From Lumnitzera littorea (Eukaryota; Streptophyta; Magnoliopsida; Myrtales; Combretaceae): a stretch of 64,000 bases of DNA. The stretch is taken from the NCBI GenBank assembly GCA_024138015.1, contig JAMXBB010000010.1, positions 79,408,683 to 79,472,682 of the forward strand. Direction: 5' to 3'. The position numbers and the translations under genes were made by a program. The notes under the pieces were generated by a model. That model worked only from the letters and a program-made list of their open reading frames with translations, ran no database searches and was not told the DNA's origin. Positions 1 through 11,752 of this stretch are shown in pieces (the stretch's first letter is position 1; each line of letters begins with the position of its first letter).

Positions 1-2270
1 CAATTTAATCTAACGGTTATAAATGAATCCCACCTACCTTTACATTAAATGCATCTATCTACCTTACCTACCACCAATTCTAAAACCTTCTAAATCTTCT
101 AAAATATTCTGGATTATTTCCTCTTGAGCTTAAACGAACCTCATTATTTTGGGCCCTTCTAAATTGGCCTGTGACACTGACACGTAGTAGGACTATGGCT
201 ACCTGGATATTGGGGCATTACATTTTATGTGCTATTGGTTGCAATGCAATGCTTTGTTAAATCATACTTAGGCATATACAATGCTTTGTTAATCTTATAT
301 TACCATATTCAGGATCTAACATTTGCTTATTATATATTTCATATATATTAACTTTATTTTTTAATTTAAAGAAAATAATGTTAGACATTCAAACTTAGGT
401 ATGTAACATAGGCAAAGGAAAGGGAGAAATACAAGAGAATAGGTTTATCTCGGTACAGCACAAGATCATGTAAAAATACCTTATTAAAGTTCGATTTAAC
501 TTTCTTAGACCTTTTGAATAGATTTAACTAACAAGCTGTAATACTATGTAGGAGATATTGAAGAAGAAGATAAAGGATGAGACTCGAGTACAAAAGAACG
601 GGGGTAGACCTAAGTATGATATCACATTATGCTAGAGGTCATAGGCCATAAGCCAAGCTATTATCAAGAATTAAGATATGATAGGCTAATTGCACCTCTT
701 GCATAAATGTCGACCTACAAGCAACGCCTACTAAACATGATGATGTCCTAAAGAAGTTAGCTGACATAGAGGAAAAGTATGATAAGTTGGTGCAATTTGT
801 GCAGGCTAAATTTAGCTTACCATGCCTTGTCCATAGCCTACACATCCTTAAGTAGCTAATAAGGTAATCCAACGCAATAGCGGCCACTAATACTTTTCCA
901 TGGCTTGCTTTACTGGTAGATTCACCTAGCAAATCTCTTTCCATTAGTAAACTCCATATCAATTTTTTAAACCACAAAGCTAGAGATAGTTTGTTATAGC
1001 ACCTATGCAATTTAGGCCTAGTAATCGCAGCATGTTTCCTCCTTTGATGCATCGAAGTGGAGAGCAAGGGGCATCTAGGCCCATACCATCTATTAGGACT
1101 TCCTTTTAGATTGTGTGTATGTGTTTTTGTTTTTGTTTTTGTTTTTTTTTCCCCTAGATATAGCTTGCATTTAGACACTAATACTTCTTATTGAATTAAA
1201 TATCCCTATTATTTTCATTTATTGGACTTTTTTGGTTGGACTATGTACCTTATGAAATATTTCATTAGATTATATGTCTGTTAGCTTACTTTTGTGATAT
1301 TTAATTTAATTTTATAGTTTTTTTTGTGGTAATTTCTACATTACATTAAATATTAAAGATTTTTCATATTATCAATTCCTATTATGTTGTTTTATAGTAT
1401 TGCTATAAATTGTTAAAATATCATCTATTAGTTAATAAATAAATAATTATCAATGGTCTTTTATTCCTTAAAAAATTAAAGGAAAAAAAAAAAGTCAAAT
1501 GGCTATTTAAATTGACCAGTTGTAGGAATTTAAATTATGGTAAGCTGTGAATTTAGTTTGCCACATGGTTAGCCACATACAGACAGTTATACTAAAAGCA
1601 AGTGGCAACGTAAGTCGGCCGTTAACAAATTTTTTGGCAAGCAAAGTTTGTCATTAGGTCAACCAGTTACATTTTACGCAGTGATCGATTTTAACAAAAA
1701 ATTTTCGCCCCTAGGGGTCTACTGGCATTAAAAGGCTTAATCTGATAAATATTCTCCTCAGGTTAAGTACTTATTTTTACAGTAATTTCCTTGTCATACC
1801 CTTTTGTTGGAGAATTATATGGCAAGCTTAATTTACCTCATGCAACATCAATAGTATCGATGAGTGGAATGGAGTCTCCGGGTCATACAATTGAACCCAC
1901 TCGATGCCGACTATATTATACATTTGTGAATATATATACAAGTACACGTTCACATTTCATTAACTCCTAATAATAAGAGTGGTTGTAGGTATTTCATGCA
2001 CAAACAGAACAAAACGAGTTATCCATGAACGAATCGTTGCAATTAGGAGCAGCAATTTTGTGATATCCCCAGGCCCAGACGACTCTTTCTATGATAAGTT
2101 GGAAAAGAACGTATATCGGATGAGCAAACCGCAGCAGAGAAAATATTTCTGACATGGAGATATTGTCCTCCTCCTAATCATGTCGCTGCAGCCTGCAGTT
2201 TCGATCACGAGGAAATGGTCTTACATGTGCAAGCGGTGCCCAGAGAAAAGCAGGCACATGGACCTCGCCT
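1..2270. other. Intergenic DNA, no gene recognised
   Basis: No open frame here shows a recognisable domain. A minus-strand frame at 639-1178 reads through a simple (TTTTTG)n tract near 1120-1145 and looks accidental. The plus strand near 735-825 encodes a short charged stretch (ADIEEKYDKLVQF) that could be a retroelement scrap, but nothing confirms this. The last few hundred bases are probably promoter sequence for the HMA gene that follows. Confidence 0.4.
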
Positions 2271-2278
2271 GCCACAAC

Positions 2279-2287
2279 TATATATAC
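2279..2287 (+). promoter_or_regulatory. Candidate TATA box for the HMA-domain gene
   Basis: TATATATAC lies about 200 bases upstream of the ATG at 2482. A start of transcription near 2310 would give a 5' leader of about 170 bases. This rests on motif and position only; no other promoter element was identified. Confidence 0.4.
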
Positions 2288-2481
2288 ATGACATGTTTAT
2301 ATGGGCTTGGTCAACTCAAATCTTACTTACTTTTTATTTTCTGAATTTTCTTGTTGGAAGTGTTTCGTCACGTCAATTCATTGGCTGTAGAGTAGGCCTC
2401 AGGGAAAGAAATATTTGGAAGGAACAGGAAGACTAGCCAAGTCCTCGTCTTTTTCCAAGGAGCTAGAGAACATTTAACAAA

Positions 2482-3817
2482 ATGTCTGTTAACGAATTGG
2501 GGTTCCAGAAGATCGAGGTTGTTCTTTTACGCTTTATCTTTCCCAACTTTGCTTTTCATGCTATCCCTTTTCTTCCAAACTTCTGTTCCATTAAATTTGA
2601 CGATGCTATTGTGTTGTCCTAGTTGTTACAGACCCATGTGCTCAAGGTTCATGTCAACTGTATAGGATGCAGACAGAAGGTGAAGAAGATCTTGAGGAAG
2701 ATTGATGGTATGAACAGTTTTCCTTGAGAGATTTCCCAAGCAATTCTTCTAATACTGAAAACGTTTTTATTTGGAACAGGAACATTTTTTTATAACATTT
2801 GTTATGGCAAAAGTTTTAAGATTGTCATTTGTTATCGTACTAATCTCAAGATATTTTGTTTATCTGTGGATTTTAGCACCGAGTAATTAGAAAGTCGAAA
2901 AGGGACATGGTTAACCACTAGAAAGAATATTTATAAAAAATGAGGAAAAATGTTTTTAAAAGAAAAGAATTTAATTTCCTCATTTTTCATTCGGAATTTT
3001 TTTGTAGTTGTTAATCATTATTATCTAGGCCGGCCGTATTTTCATCTTGCAGCTGTACTTATCATTAGAAAACAATAGTATATATCAACAATCTATTGAG
3101 GATAACATGATAACATTTAATAATGGTAAAATTTTGACCATCACAAATATTACAACTGCTTGCTTATACATGGCTTTTAGAATAGGAAAACTAATAATCT
3201 CCCTATAAAATTGGCTTCTTCCTTGATGATTAGCTTATCTGCGTACATTTCTGATTCTAGGTGTTTATGAAGTGAGCATAGATCCTGAAAAAGAGCTGGT
3301 CACGGTTCATGGCACAGTGGGTTCAGCAATTTTAGTACAGAAGCTAGCCCGTTCAGGTAAGCATGCCGAGATTTTCTCCACCAACGCTAACGACAAAAAG
3401 CTAGACCGTGGAAAGGCCAGCTTAGTCCAAAACCTCGGCAAAGACCCGCAAATGCTTTCCTTCTTCAATGGTGTAAAACATAATTGGAAACCAGGAGAAA
3501 ATGATAGTCAGAACATCCTAATGAAGGCAATTCCAGGAGAAAATGTTGATGATGAACGACAGCGGCTGATTGGTTGGAATAATAATGGAGATGGAGCCTT
3601 TTTTCACCATCATAATGGCTTTGGAGGCCATGTTTTTAATGGCGTTAATGGTGGTAATCCTTTTCTAGGAGAAGCCTCTCATTATGGTGGGTATGATAAC
3701 CAGGACATGCAAGTGTTGAATCAAAATATGTTTCTGTCTGGACATAGGGCAATGCAGGCAATGCGTCCCACATTTCCTGTCATTTATCATGCCGCTGATC
3801 ATCGCGGTTTCAATTGA
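2482..3817 (+). CDS. HMA-domain metal-binding protein (HIPP/HPP family), 3 exons
   Basis: Exons are 2482-2517, 2632-2707 and 3261-3817. Each intron begins GT and ends AG and the frame is kept (phases 0 and 1), giving about 222 residues. Exon 1 codes for MSVNELGFQKIE. Exon 2 supplies the first strand and metal loop of a heavy-metal-associated domain, with the CxxC motif in NCIGCRQKV. Exon 3 completes the fold (GVYEVSIDPEK, then VHGTVGSAILVQKLARSGKHAE), so the domain covers about residues 12-78. The rest is a Gly/Asn/His-rich, probably disordered tail with a FHHHNGFGG segment. HMA proteins of this plant family bind metals such as Cu, Zn or Cd and act in homeostasis, detoxification or pathogen interplay. 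The C terminus is RGFN, so the CaaX isoprenylation box of typical HIPPs is absent and HPP is the better label. No frameshift or internal stop is seen. Family certainty is high; the specific metal and role are unknown. Confidence 0.9.
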
Positions 3818-4435
3818 TGAGGAATGGCCGTGGACTAGCTAGATAGATATCCCTGCAACTGCAATATGACCATTTATCTTTTTTCCAAGTAGGATTATGA
3901 ATGAGGACGACAAATGGTCCATATGATGTTTATAATTGCTTAGGATAGTCGATTTCGACGGTTGAATGATATGATATCATCGTGATTAACCCCTTACTTA
4001 TGATGTTTTAAGGTGAAATTTTCTTTATTTTCGAATATAGAGACTTGGATGATTTCATGTGAGGATAGGAGTTGTAATTTTTAGTTTTTGGTGAGGATAG
4101 TTCTGGATTAAAAAAGGGAAAATGGATAGGGAATAGGACTCTAGAGCCTCCGATTAGGAATCCTTATTAATTATTTTTGGGGAATTGGGATTCAACTGAA
4201 TTCTTGTCACGAGGAGTTCAAAGTAAGTGAATAATGTAATAAATAACCCATGGAATAAGGGGGAATGCTATCATTTCCCCTTATTGATCTAAGTATTCTT
4301 CTATTACTTTAACTATTGAGGAATGATTAGAAATGTAGAGTTTTGAGATTGGTTTGAGGTCATAAAATTGATTTTCGACGGAATGGGTAGACTTATAGTA
4401 TTTAAATTAATATTAGAATTACATTTAAAAAAAGG
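3818..4435. other. 3' flank of the HMA gene and intergenic DNA
   Basis: Probable 3' UTR followed by AT-rich spacer. No canonical AATAAA signal stands out and no second gene is visible. Confidence 0.4.
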
Positions 4436-4995
4436 AAAATTATACTTTTTATTCTCAAACTTTATCACTTTTTCTTATTGAGTCTTTGAATTTTTATTTT
4501 TTCTATTTCATTTCTCAAATTTTTCAAAAATTTGCAAAAAAATCCTCTATTAGTAAACTGCTAGTTTTTTGAATAATGCATAGGAAAGTGTCTGAATTTT
4601 TTTATTTTAGGCAGTTTAGTACCCAAATATTAAAAACTTAAATCTTAGTGCTTGAAAATTAAAAATTTGTTTATTTAAGTGTTTGCATTTAATAGACGTT
4701 ATATATATAATGGGTACTGAACTTCTCGAAATCAAAAGTTTAAGTATTCAAGTGAACAAATTTTTAATTTTAAGTATTAAAATTCAAGTTTTGAATATTT
4801 TGATATTAAAGTACCTGAAATCAAAAGTTTATGTACTCTCATATGCATTATACCATTAGTTTTTTTTTTTTTTTTAATAACAGGCTATTTTACAAACTTT
4901 TAAAAAGTTTAAGAACTAAAATAAGAAAAATAAAAATTCGATGACTCAGTTAGAAAAAATAGTAAAGTTTAAGGCTTAAAAGTGTAATTTTCTTT
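4436..4995. mobile_element. Long fold-back element (MITE-like), nested palindrome
   Basis: The left arm (about 4436-4560) is the inverted copy of the right arm (about 4870-4995). Shared features include AAAATTAYACTTTT at the tip, an AAACTTTA segment and a TTTGCAAA / TTTACAAA segment near the inner ends. Inside these, about 4600-4680 and 4750-4825 form a second inverted pair around AAATTAAAAATTTGTT. The whole segment could fold into one long hairpin, either a single fold-back transposon or one MITE inserted in another. There is no coding capacity. A clear target duplication is not visible because the ends lie in A/T runs. Confidence 0.6.
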
Positions 4996-5573
4996 TTTTT
5001 TTTTCTTTTCATCCTTTGTTAATTTTTCTAGTAAAAAAAAAGAATATAACTTAATAAATCAGAATAGTTAATTATGTTATTAAATAAAATATTGGTAAAA
5101 AATTATTTATTTTATCATAAATATGATCATTATTTATATTTTTCAATTTACAAATGTATAATAATATTATAATTAACTTTACATAATATTATTAAATTAA
5201 ATATGATAATTATTTATGATCACTATTGTTTATTTAATTTTATAATTAGAATGAGTATCAAATAATACATAATGTAGTTGGAGGGAAAAAAAATATTATC
5301 ATATGCAAATTTTATAAATTATAAAATTAAATGTGATTTAATTCTATTAAGAATGTCAAATTAGATCATTGATTGTTTAAAATATTTGTTACCAAAATGA
5401 AAAAAGTACAATGAAATGACCAAAATTCTTTTCTTACCTCTTCGCTTTAGGATTTTATATTTTCAGATTTTCTTCATTTCAAGACCTTAGTTCTTAAAAA
5501 TGAACAAAACTAACATTTTTATTTTTCTAAATTATAAGTACTATTAAAAAATCATGTCTTAAAAGAACAAATA

Positions 5574-5632
5574 AGTATGTATGTATGTATGAATATATGT
5601 ATGTATATATATGTACATATATAAGCATAGGT
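5574..5632. repeat. (ATGT)n / (AT)n microsatellite
   Basis: Imperfect run of TATG and TATA units (ATGTATGTATGT, then ATATATATGTACATATATA). Simple repeat without coding meaning. Confidence 0.9.
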
Positions 5633-5689
5633 TGTAAATTAAAACAAAAATAAATATATAGATCCTAAAAGGAAAAAAGGAAAAATTTA

Positions 5690-5890
5690 CATTTTACACT
5701 TTTAGTCTCAAATTTTGCTACTTTTTTTAATTAAGTTTTGGAATTTTTTTTTTTATTTCAATCCTTCAACTATCTAAAAATTTGCAAATGAGTCATCCAT
5801 TAGTAAACAATTAGTTTTTCCACTAAGGAGTGACTCTTTTGCAAATTTTTCAAAAATTTAAAAATTGAAATAGAAAAAATAAATGTGCAT
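5690..5890. mobile_element. Second, shorter copy of the fold-back family
   Basis: 5700-5830 matches the left arm of the element at 4436-4995 (ACTTTTAGTCTCAAATTTTG, then CATTAGTAAAC). The following 5830-5890 runs back in inverse (CACTAAGGAGTGACTC, then TTTGCAAATTTTTCAAAAAT). The right arm is truncated. Two copies within 1.3 kb support a dispersed hairpin family. Confidence 0.5.
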
Positions 5891-6485
5891 TCTCAATACA
5901 ATTTATTATTATGATTTTATAATAATTTCAATGTATTTTATATACATAAAAGGATTTCATTAATGTGCTCCTCAATACAGTTTAATATTGAATTGAATTG
6001 AAAATTTCAATCTTTTTATGAAATGATTAATGCTACTCGGTTTACTTTGTAATAGGTTAAAAGAATAACATTTTTACTTTTTCTTTAGGAGCATATATAT
6101 CAACGAAGATAAAATTGACCATTTATAAATAAAATCAACACATGAACCTCATGTAAATTTTGTTATTTATAAATATAAGTTGCATGAAGTATTTAAATAA
6201 AAAATTACAAGTATAATAAAAAGGACAAGATAATATAATGAATAATATTATATAATTTCTTTATAATAAAAGACTTGCAGATAATGTAATTACAATTTAT
6301 GATAGAGAAACTAAGGAATAGATAGTGTTCAATCATAATTTATATAATTAACTATGAATTTTTTATTAATGAAATTTAATTTTGTTAATTATTTAAAAAA
6401 ATCATAAAAATGATGAAAACTATTTATAATAGATAATAAATATAAATTGAAAAAGTAAAAAGTTAAATTGAAAAAGTAAAAAGTT
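5891..6485. other. AT-rich spacer, nothing recognised
   Basis: Low-complexity AT-rich sequence with no coding frame of note. Confidence 0.5.
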
Positions 6486-6489
6486 ACTC

Positions 6490-6560
6490 TAGTAGGAAAT
6501 CAACCCATGACCTTATGGGTGCAAATAAAAGATTTTAATCACTCAACCATATTAAACCTT
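6490..6560 (-). repeat. tRNA-derived SINE trace
   Basis: Read on the minus strand, an A-box-like TGGTTGAGTGATTA (about 6536-6552) is followed about 35 bases later by a B-box-like GGTCATGGGTTGATTTCC (about 6495-6512). The latter is close to the RNA polymerase III B box GGTTCGANNCC. Order and spacing fit the head of a tRNA-derived SINE. It does not fold as an intact tRNA, and no clear 3' tail is seen. Confidence 0.45.
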
Positions 6561-8280
6561 ACAATAAATTTGCATTTTAAAATATAAATATAATAAACAT
6601 TTTTTGCTTTAAAAATAATTTTTTTTAATCAATTTTTTCTTGAATTTGAAGGGTGATAACTCCTTTAGGTACCCTCTAGATCTATCCATGCGAAATAGTT
6701 TAAAATCATAGCAAATGGTAAAATATGAAAGCCACTTTAAATTGAAATTACTTTTCTCATTAATTCCAACTTAAAACTACTAGTAATAATTCAAAATAGT
6801 ACCTAATAAATCATAAGAGGTTTTTCATATAATTTCAACTACAAACTCCCACAATTATCTTGAAATAGTAACTACATGGACTCTCACTATTTTTATCATT
6901 AGATACCAATTTAAAACCTCTCTAATGCTTAGTTGCTACTATTAAAAAAAATTAAAAGAAGAAAACCCAAAAAATCCAAAAGCAAAGTTTAGCCAAAGAT
7001 GCAATTACTTTATTAACACTAAATAAGAAGGTTGCACCAATACTAAAAAATCAAATATAATTTTTCTTTTCATTAATAGATGTTTCTCTAAGAGATGGAA
7101 AGGAAATATTCTCAAAGTATCAGTTTAAAATGTCCTAATTACATATATCCTAACTAATCAATATCCCATTAAAGTATAAGTAGAAGAATTAAGAATTATA
7201 GACATCCGATGCTTGAAGATTCTTGCCCTAAGTTCCATCTAATTTAGCATGAAATCTATTTCATTAAAATTTAAAACTATTTGACACAAACATAAATTAA
7301 TAATGGTTTTGACAAATGCATAAAAATTAATTACTTGTAGGTTTGGTTGTTTCATGCACTATTCATCAAATATTGAAGACTCATATATGTATAACTTGAG
7401 AAAAATTAGCAAAATTAAGGTCTCAATTCCATCAACACTCCCAAGGATACTCTCTAACTTTATTAAGAAAAATATATAATATCTATTTTGGTCTTATAAT
7501 ATAACTATGTATTTTTGTTTTCTATTTTTTTGATAAGATATAACAATGCATTTTTATTTATCTAATAGATAATAGTTTTCAAAGAATTATCATAATTAAG
7601 TCAAAAGACACTTTTCATTCCAAATGTATAATAATAAATCAATAAAGCACCTTACATTTATCTTGAAAAGACATCCTAAATCATATTGTAAATGACATAA
7701 GTGGAAGAAATAAAAGCACCCTTTGGAACATTAATAACATGAATTCTCACAATTCCAACTCCATTAATCAAATCAATAGAGAAAAAAAAAGCACATCACT
7801 TATTAGAACTACTTAAATTATGTTACATATTCACATGAAAGTAGAACTTAGGAAAAAAAAAATAAAGAAACACAAATACCAATATGGCAAAGATTCAAAC
7901 TAATGTTAACTATCCTATTCGTTTAAAGGTAAATATAACATTTGATACTTAAACATTACCAATTTTTGCAACTAATTACCTATAATTTAAAAGTGTCAAT
8001 TTACATCTTACAAACTTTTTGAGATAATCTATAATACCTAAATTAGATAGTTAATTACAAAAATAGGTAAAATTTAGGTAATTAATTGCAAAAAGGTCAA
8101 GTTAGGATTGTTAATTGTAAAAACAGGAAAAGTTTAAGGAAAAAATATATTAAAAGGACCTAAATTTTTTCATTTTAGGATTTTATGTTTTGCTTTTTTT
8201 TTTTTTTTTATTTCAAGACCTATGTTCTTAAAAATGAGTCATTAATGGATCTCTGTTAGTCTTTGTCACCATTTTAGTTA
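6561..8280. other. AT-rich intergenic spacer
   Basis: No gene is seen. 8150-8240 (TTTTAGGATTTTATGTTTTG, then ATTTCAAGACCTATGTTCTT) repeats a segment at about 5440-5500. This marks a dispersed noncoding repeat of unknown class. Confidence 0.4.
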
Positions 8281-8559
8281 ATAACAACTGATGTAGTACT
8301 CCAAGTAATGAGATGAAGGATACATGTCTTCCACTGATAAGTTTATTTATCTTTATATAGTATAGTTTATGTATATAGTAGTATAGGCTTATAGATACGT
8401 GTTCATTATTGTGTATAAGTATTAGTAGCCGTTATTCTCTACAAGTAGTTTTTAGTTACAGCAAAACAAAACATCTATTGCACATTTCCTCTTTCTCTTG
8501 CTTTAATCATAACATAGCAAAACAAAATAGTTTACTCTTCAATTTTATCATAATGTTAG
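8281..8559 (+). repeat. Possible 5' LTR remnant of the copia element
   Basis: This stretch lies directly upstream of the copia gag remnant and has LTR-like content: TATA-rich tracts (TTTATATAGTATAG at 8352) and a pyrimidine-rich leader. No matching 3' LTR or clear primer-binding site was found, so the assignment rests on position. Confidence 0.3.
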
Positions 8560-8826
8560 AGAGGGTTTCCATTTTCAATTCACAAAAAGTCTCACACCAT
8601 TAGAGGATGTTATTTCACCATACTATAAATATCATTCTAATGAGTTCTCTTTTGGTTACTTTGGTATTGTTAAGGCTCAATTATAACACTTTAAGTCGTT
8701 CTTTTCTTCTAGTCTTATCGATCCATAGTAAAGTTAGTTTTGCGGATGGATCTATACTGGTGCCATCAAAGGATGTTTAGATGTTTTCAATTTGGAGTCA
8801 ATGCAATAATTTAATCTTGGTATGGC
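8560..8826 (+). pseudogene. Ty1/copia gag, N-terminal fragment
   Basis: The translated plus strand shows the copia Gag N-terminal signature: NYNTLSRSFLLVLS, then SFADGSILVPS, then a CNNLILVWLL stretch, in the order seen in plant copia polyproteins. There are in-frame stops. The frame is cut at 8826 by the long LTR at 8827-11752. Zinc-knuckle and later domains resume beyond 11753, so this is the head of the same element. About 150 residues of mid-Gag are missing. Confidence 0.6.
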
Positions 8827-11752
8827 TATTGAGCCTAATTTTTATTTTTTTTTGTAAGTTTTCTCTAAATCGATCAATACTAAATTTCACCCATTTAATA
8901 TCGATCATTGACTAAGGTTTAAGGAAAATTGAAACTTTTTATTTTTTAAAAGAATTTTAGGAGTTACCACTCGATCAAGGTCAGGAAATGGTTTAGGTGA
9001 AAACCAAATTGGTAAATTTGGCTTTAATCTAAACACTAGTTCACATGTAGAAAAAACTGATTTTTTAGAAAGGGTTTTTGAAAAACTAGAGATCGAGTTC
9101 GAAGGTTAGATTTTTTAAACCCTTACAAATACCATCAACTTTTCAGATTTTGATTAAATTTTCTAAAATCATCTTTTTAAAAATTGACATTAAAAAAAAT
9201 TATTTTTACTAAATTAAGTAATTTGAACTAAAAGTGGAAAAATTAACTTTTTCATTTTTTACATTGTCTCGAAGGTATCTACGTACTTATTATTCGAGAT
9301 TAGATATATATAATTCTTTTGGCAAAAATTTTAATTTGTGGGACTCCTTTTAATAAAAAAAAAAAGGCTTAGTTTACATATCAAGTGGGTTCAAGTTTAT
9401 TAAGAAAAGTTTCTAAATGGGTCATTAATCGAGTTTTATTTTTAAAAAGTTCTAAAACGTTCTAATTTTTGAAAAGGGGTTGATTCATATTTGTTTATTT
9501 AGAAAATCAATTTTTGTAAGCAGGAAAATCTATTTCCTTATTTGGTTACTTCACTTTTTTCATTTTTTGTTATTTTTTATTTTATTTTGCTTTACTTCTA
9601 TTATTTATTTATTTATTTTGTCCTAATCGAGAAAAAAAATAAATTAAATTAAAAATAAAAAAGAAAACTAAACTCCCTACGTCCTTCTTTCTTTTTTATT
9701 ATTATTTTTTATTTATTTTCTAGTTATTTTTATTTTACTTTATCTTTATATTAAGGATTTAAATAAATAATTAAATATAAAAAAAAATCAAGGAGAAGGG
9801 GATGGGACCAGGTGTAAACCTGGCCCATGAACCAAACTAAAAAGGCCAAAAGGCCTTTCGTGGGTGAGAAGGCCCTCAACGGAGGCGCTTTGCACTTGTA
9901 GGATTTTGCCTCTCTTTTTTCGGTTTTTCTTGTTTCATTTTTCTTATATTTTTTACAATTACAATATCAAAAATAAATTAATAAACAAAGAAAAAAAAAT
10001 ACTGAAAATAAGTTACAAAATCAACCGAATAGAAATAGTGCCAGACCAAGAGTGCAATCAAGGCATAGGTTGGATCAGCCCAATCGGATCGGAGCAACGG
10101 GTCGGATTCGGTTCAACTGGAGCTCCATGGGTCGCGTCTAGGCAAGACAGGAGTGGATGAAGTCCTCGAATCGCAGTGGTTTGTGCACTAGAATGAGTGG
10201 GTGAGATCAGTTTTGTGTTTTTTGTATTAAGAAATGGGGGTCTAGGACAAGTGCCGTAGCGTTTGGGTGGTTTTTTTTTTTTTTAACAAATGGCCGATGG
10301 TGGTGGTGATATGGCGTTCGTAGTGGTTGGCTGAATGTGTGATAAAAGATTATACATAGCTAAGGGTGCACAATGGTGGGTCGGGGGGTGTTTAGGGTGG
10401 CTGCAGATTTGGTGGTGCCGCTGTGGTGGATGGACGTAGTGTGTGGTGTGCATCGATATGGGCGGTGTGGAATTGGTTTATGTACGGAGGTGGTGCTGAG
10501 GTAGTTGGTTAGGGTTGTGTACTGTTGTGGTTGATGGGCGTGGTGTGTGGTGTGCATCGATGTGGGTAGTGTGGAATTAGTTGGTGTTAGGGCATGCTAT
10601 AGAAGGAGAGAGAGAGGTGCGGTAGTAGTGCTGAGGTAGTCAGTTGGGGTTGTATACTGTTGTTGTTGATGGGCGTGGCGTGTGGTTTGGGTGGTATAGA
10701 ATTGGTTAGTGTTGGGGCATGCTGTAGAGGGAGAGAGAGAGAGAGAGAGGTACAATGGTGGAAAGGGAGAGTTCAGGATGAAGAGAGAGAGACAGAGAGA
10801 GAGAGAGGGGCTTCTTGATTGGTTCCCCTCGTTTTCGAATGGATTCTCCTCATTTGTGCTACTACAACATGGATCGAGCTCGGAAATCTCGTCTATCCAA
10901 TTCAATTCCATTAATGAGCTTTGACTTGAAATTTTTTTTTTTTTTTTAGCTTCAATTTTGGCCTTGTACTTAGATGAATTTGGCCAAATAAATGGCTAAA
11001 TTCAAACTAGGCTATACCTAGCATACGATTCCACAAAAAATTCACGTGGAATCATGTGGAAAAGCCATGAAAAATGGTCGTGAACTGAGGCCACTACATG
11101 GAGAACACCAGGAAGCTACTGGGGAATTCGGGAGAAAGCTAGGAAAAGGCAGAAAATTGCACCGCCACGTAACGATGCGCCTGGCCCGCGCATGTACTAC
11201 ACGTCCTCGGTCAAAAAAGGAAGGCAGGCACTTTCGCTCCTACTTGTGTAGGCTGGGCCCATGTTCAGGGCTCTTCAGCCCTGTTTCAAATGGACCATAC
11301 GGACCAGGTTATAGGCCTGGTCCGAACCTTCTTTCCCATTTTTTTTTATTTTATGTATATTATTATTATTATCATAGAAAAATATAAAACACTAAACCTA
11401 GTTCCAATGAAAAATACACACCACTTCTATTTTTTAAGTTTTTTTTTTCTAATTTTTATTTTCCTAATGTGCTCTTTTATATATATATACTTTATTTATT
11501 TGTTATTTTTTATAAAATAAACTAATCATAAACATAGTCCTAACCTAAAAATAGATCCTAATTAACCAAATCACGTAAATAAAGTCCTATCATAACGATT
11601 GTGCACTTTAACCTAAAAATCTATTGCTCCTAAAATTTTTCAATTTTAAAATTTTTTTATTTTTCTTAAATTTTATAATATTTTTTTTTTTTTGCATGTT
11701 TCTAAATTAGGACCTTATAAAAATAAAAATGGGCAAAAATAGAGTGCCTACA
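8827..11752 (-). mobile_element. Long solo LTR, copy A, inserted in copia gag
   Basis: Read on the minus strand it starts TGTAGGCACTC at 11752 and ends near GGCTCAATA at 8827. It is flanked by ATGGC (8822-8826) and ATAGC (11753-11757), a 5 bp target duplication with one transition. It matches the LTRs at 14580-16827 and 22373-24559: all three start TGTRRRCACYC and share a block with TCTAATC followed by a TACGTAGRYACC / TACATAAACAC-like motif (minus strand near 9250-9300 here). It has no gag or pol, so it is a solo LTR of a long-LTR element, probably of the Tat1 family. It is longer than the others because of a C-rich (G-rich on the plus strand) minisatellite. Confidence 0.7.
10390..10760. repeat. 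G-rich minisatellite and (GA)n inside LTR copy A
   Basis: Two full units and one partial unit of about 125-130 bp share GTGCTGAGGTAGT, TTGATGGGCGTGG, a GGTGTG/TGGAATT segment, GGGGCATGCT and a trailing (GA)n run. Units start near 10400, 10490 and 10620. (GA)n tracts lie at about 10728-10750 and 10782-10808. Short frames on both strands here are products of the repeat, not genes. Confidence 0.75.

Noticed and set aside
639..1178. Minus-strand open frame of 179 codons
   Set aside because: It begins in a simple T/G-rich repeat (KTKTKTKT) and has no domain, no splice context and no plausible homologue.
6490..6560. Functional tRNA gene
   Set aside because: Only A-box and B-box-like sequences are present; the arms do not pair as a cloverleaf and the B box lacks the conserved TTCGA.
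10360..11387. Overlapping frames on both strands, some with His/Thr repeats
   Set aside because: Products of the G-rich minisatellite and (GA)n tracts inside LTR copy A.
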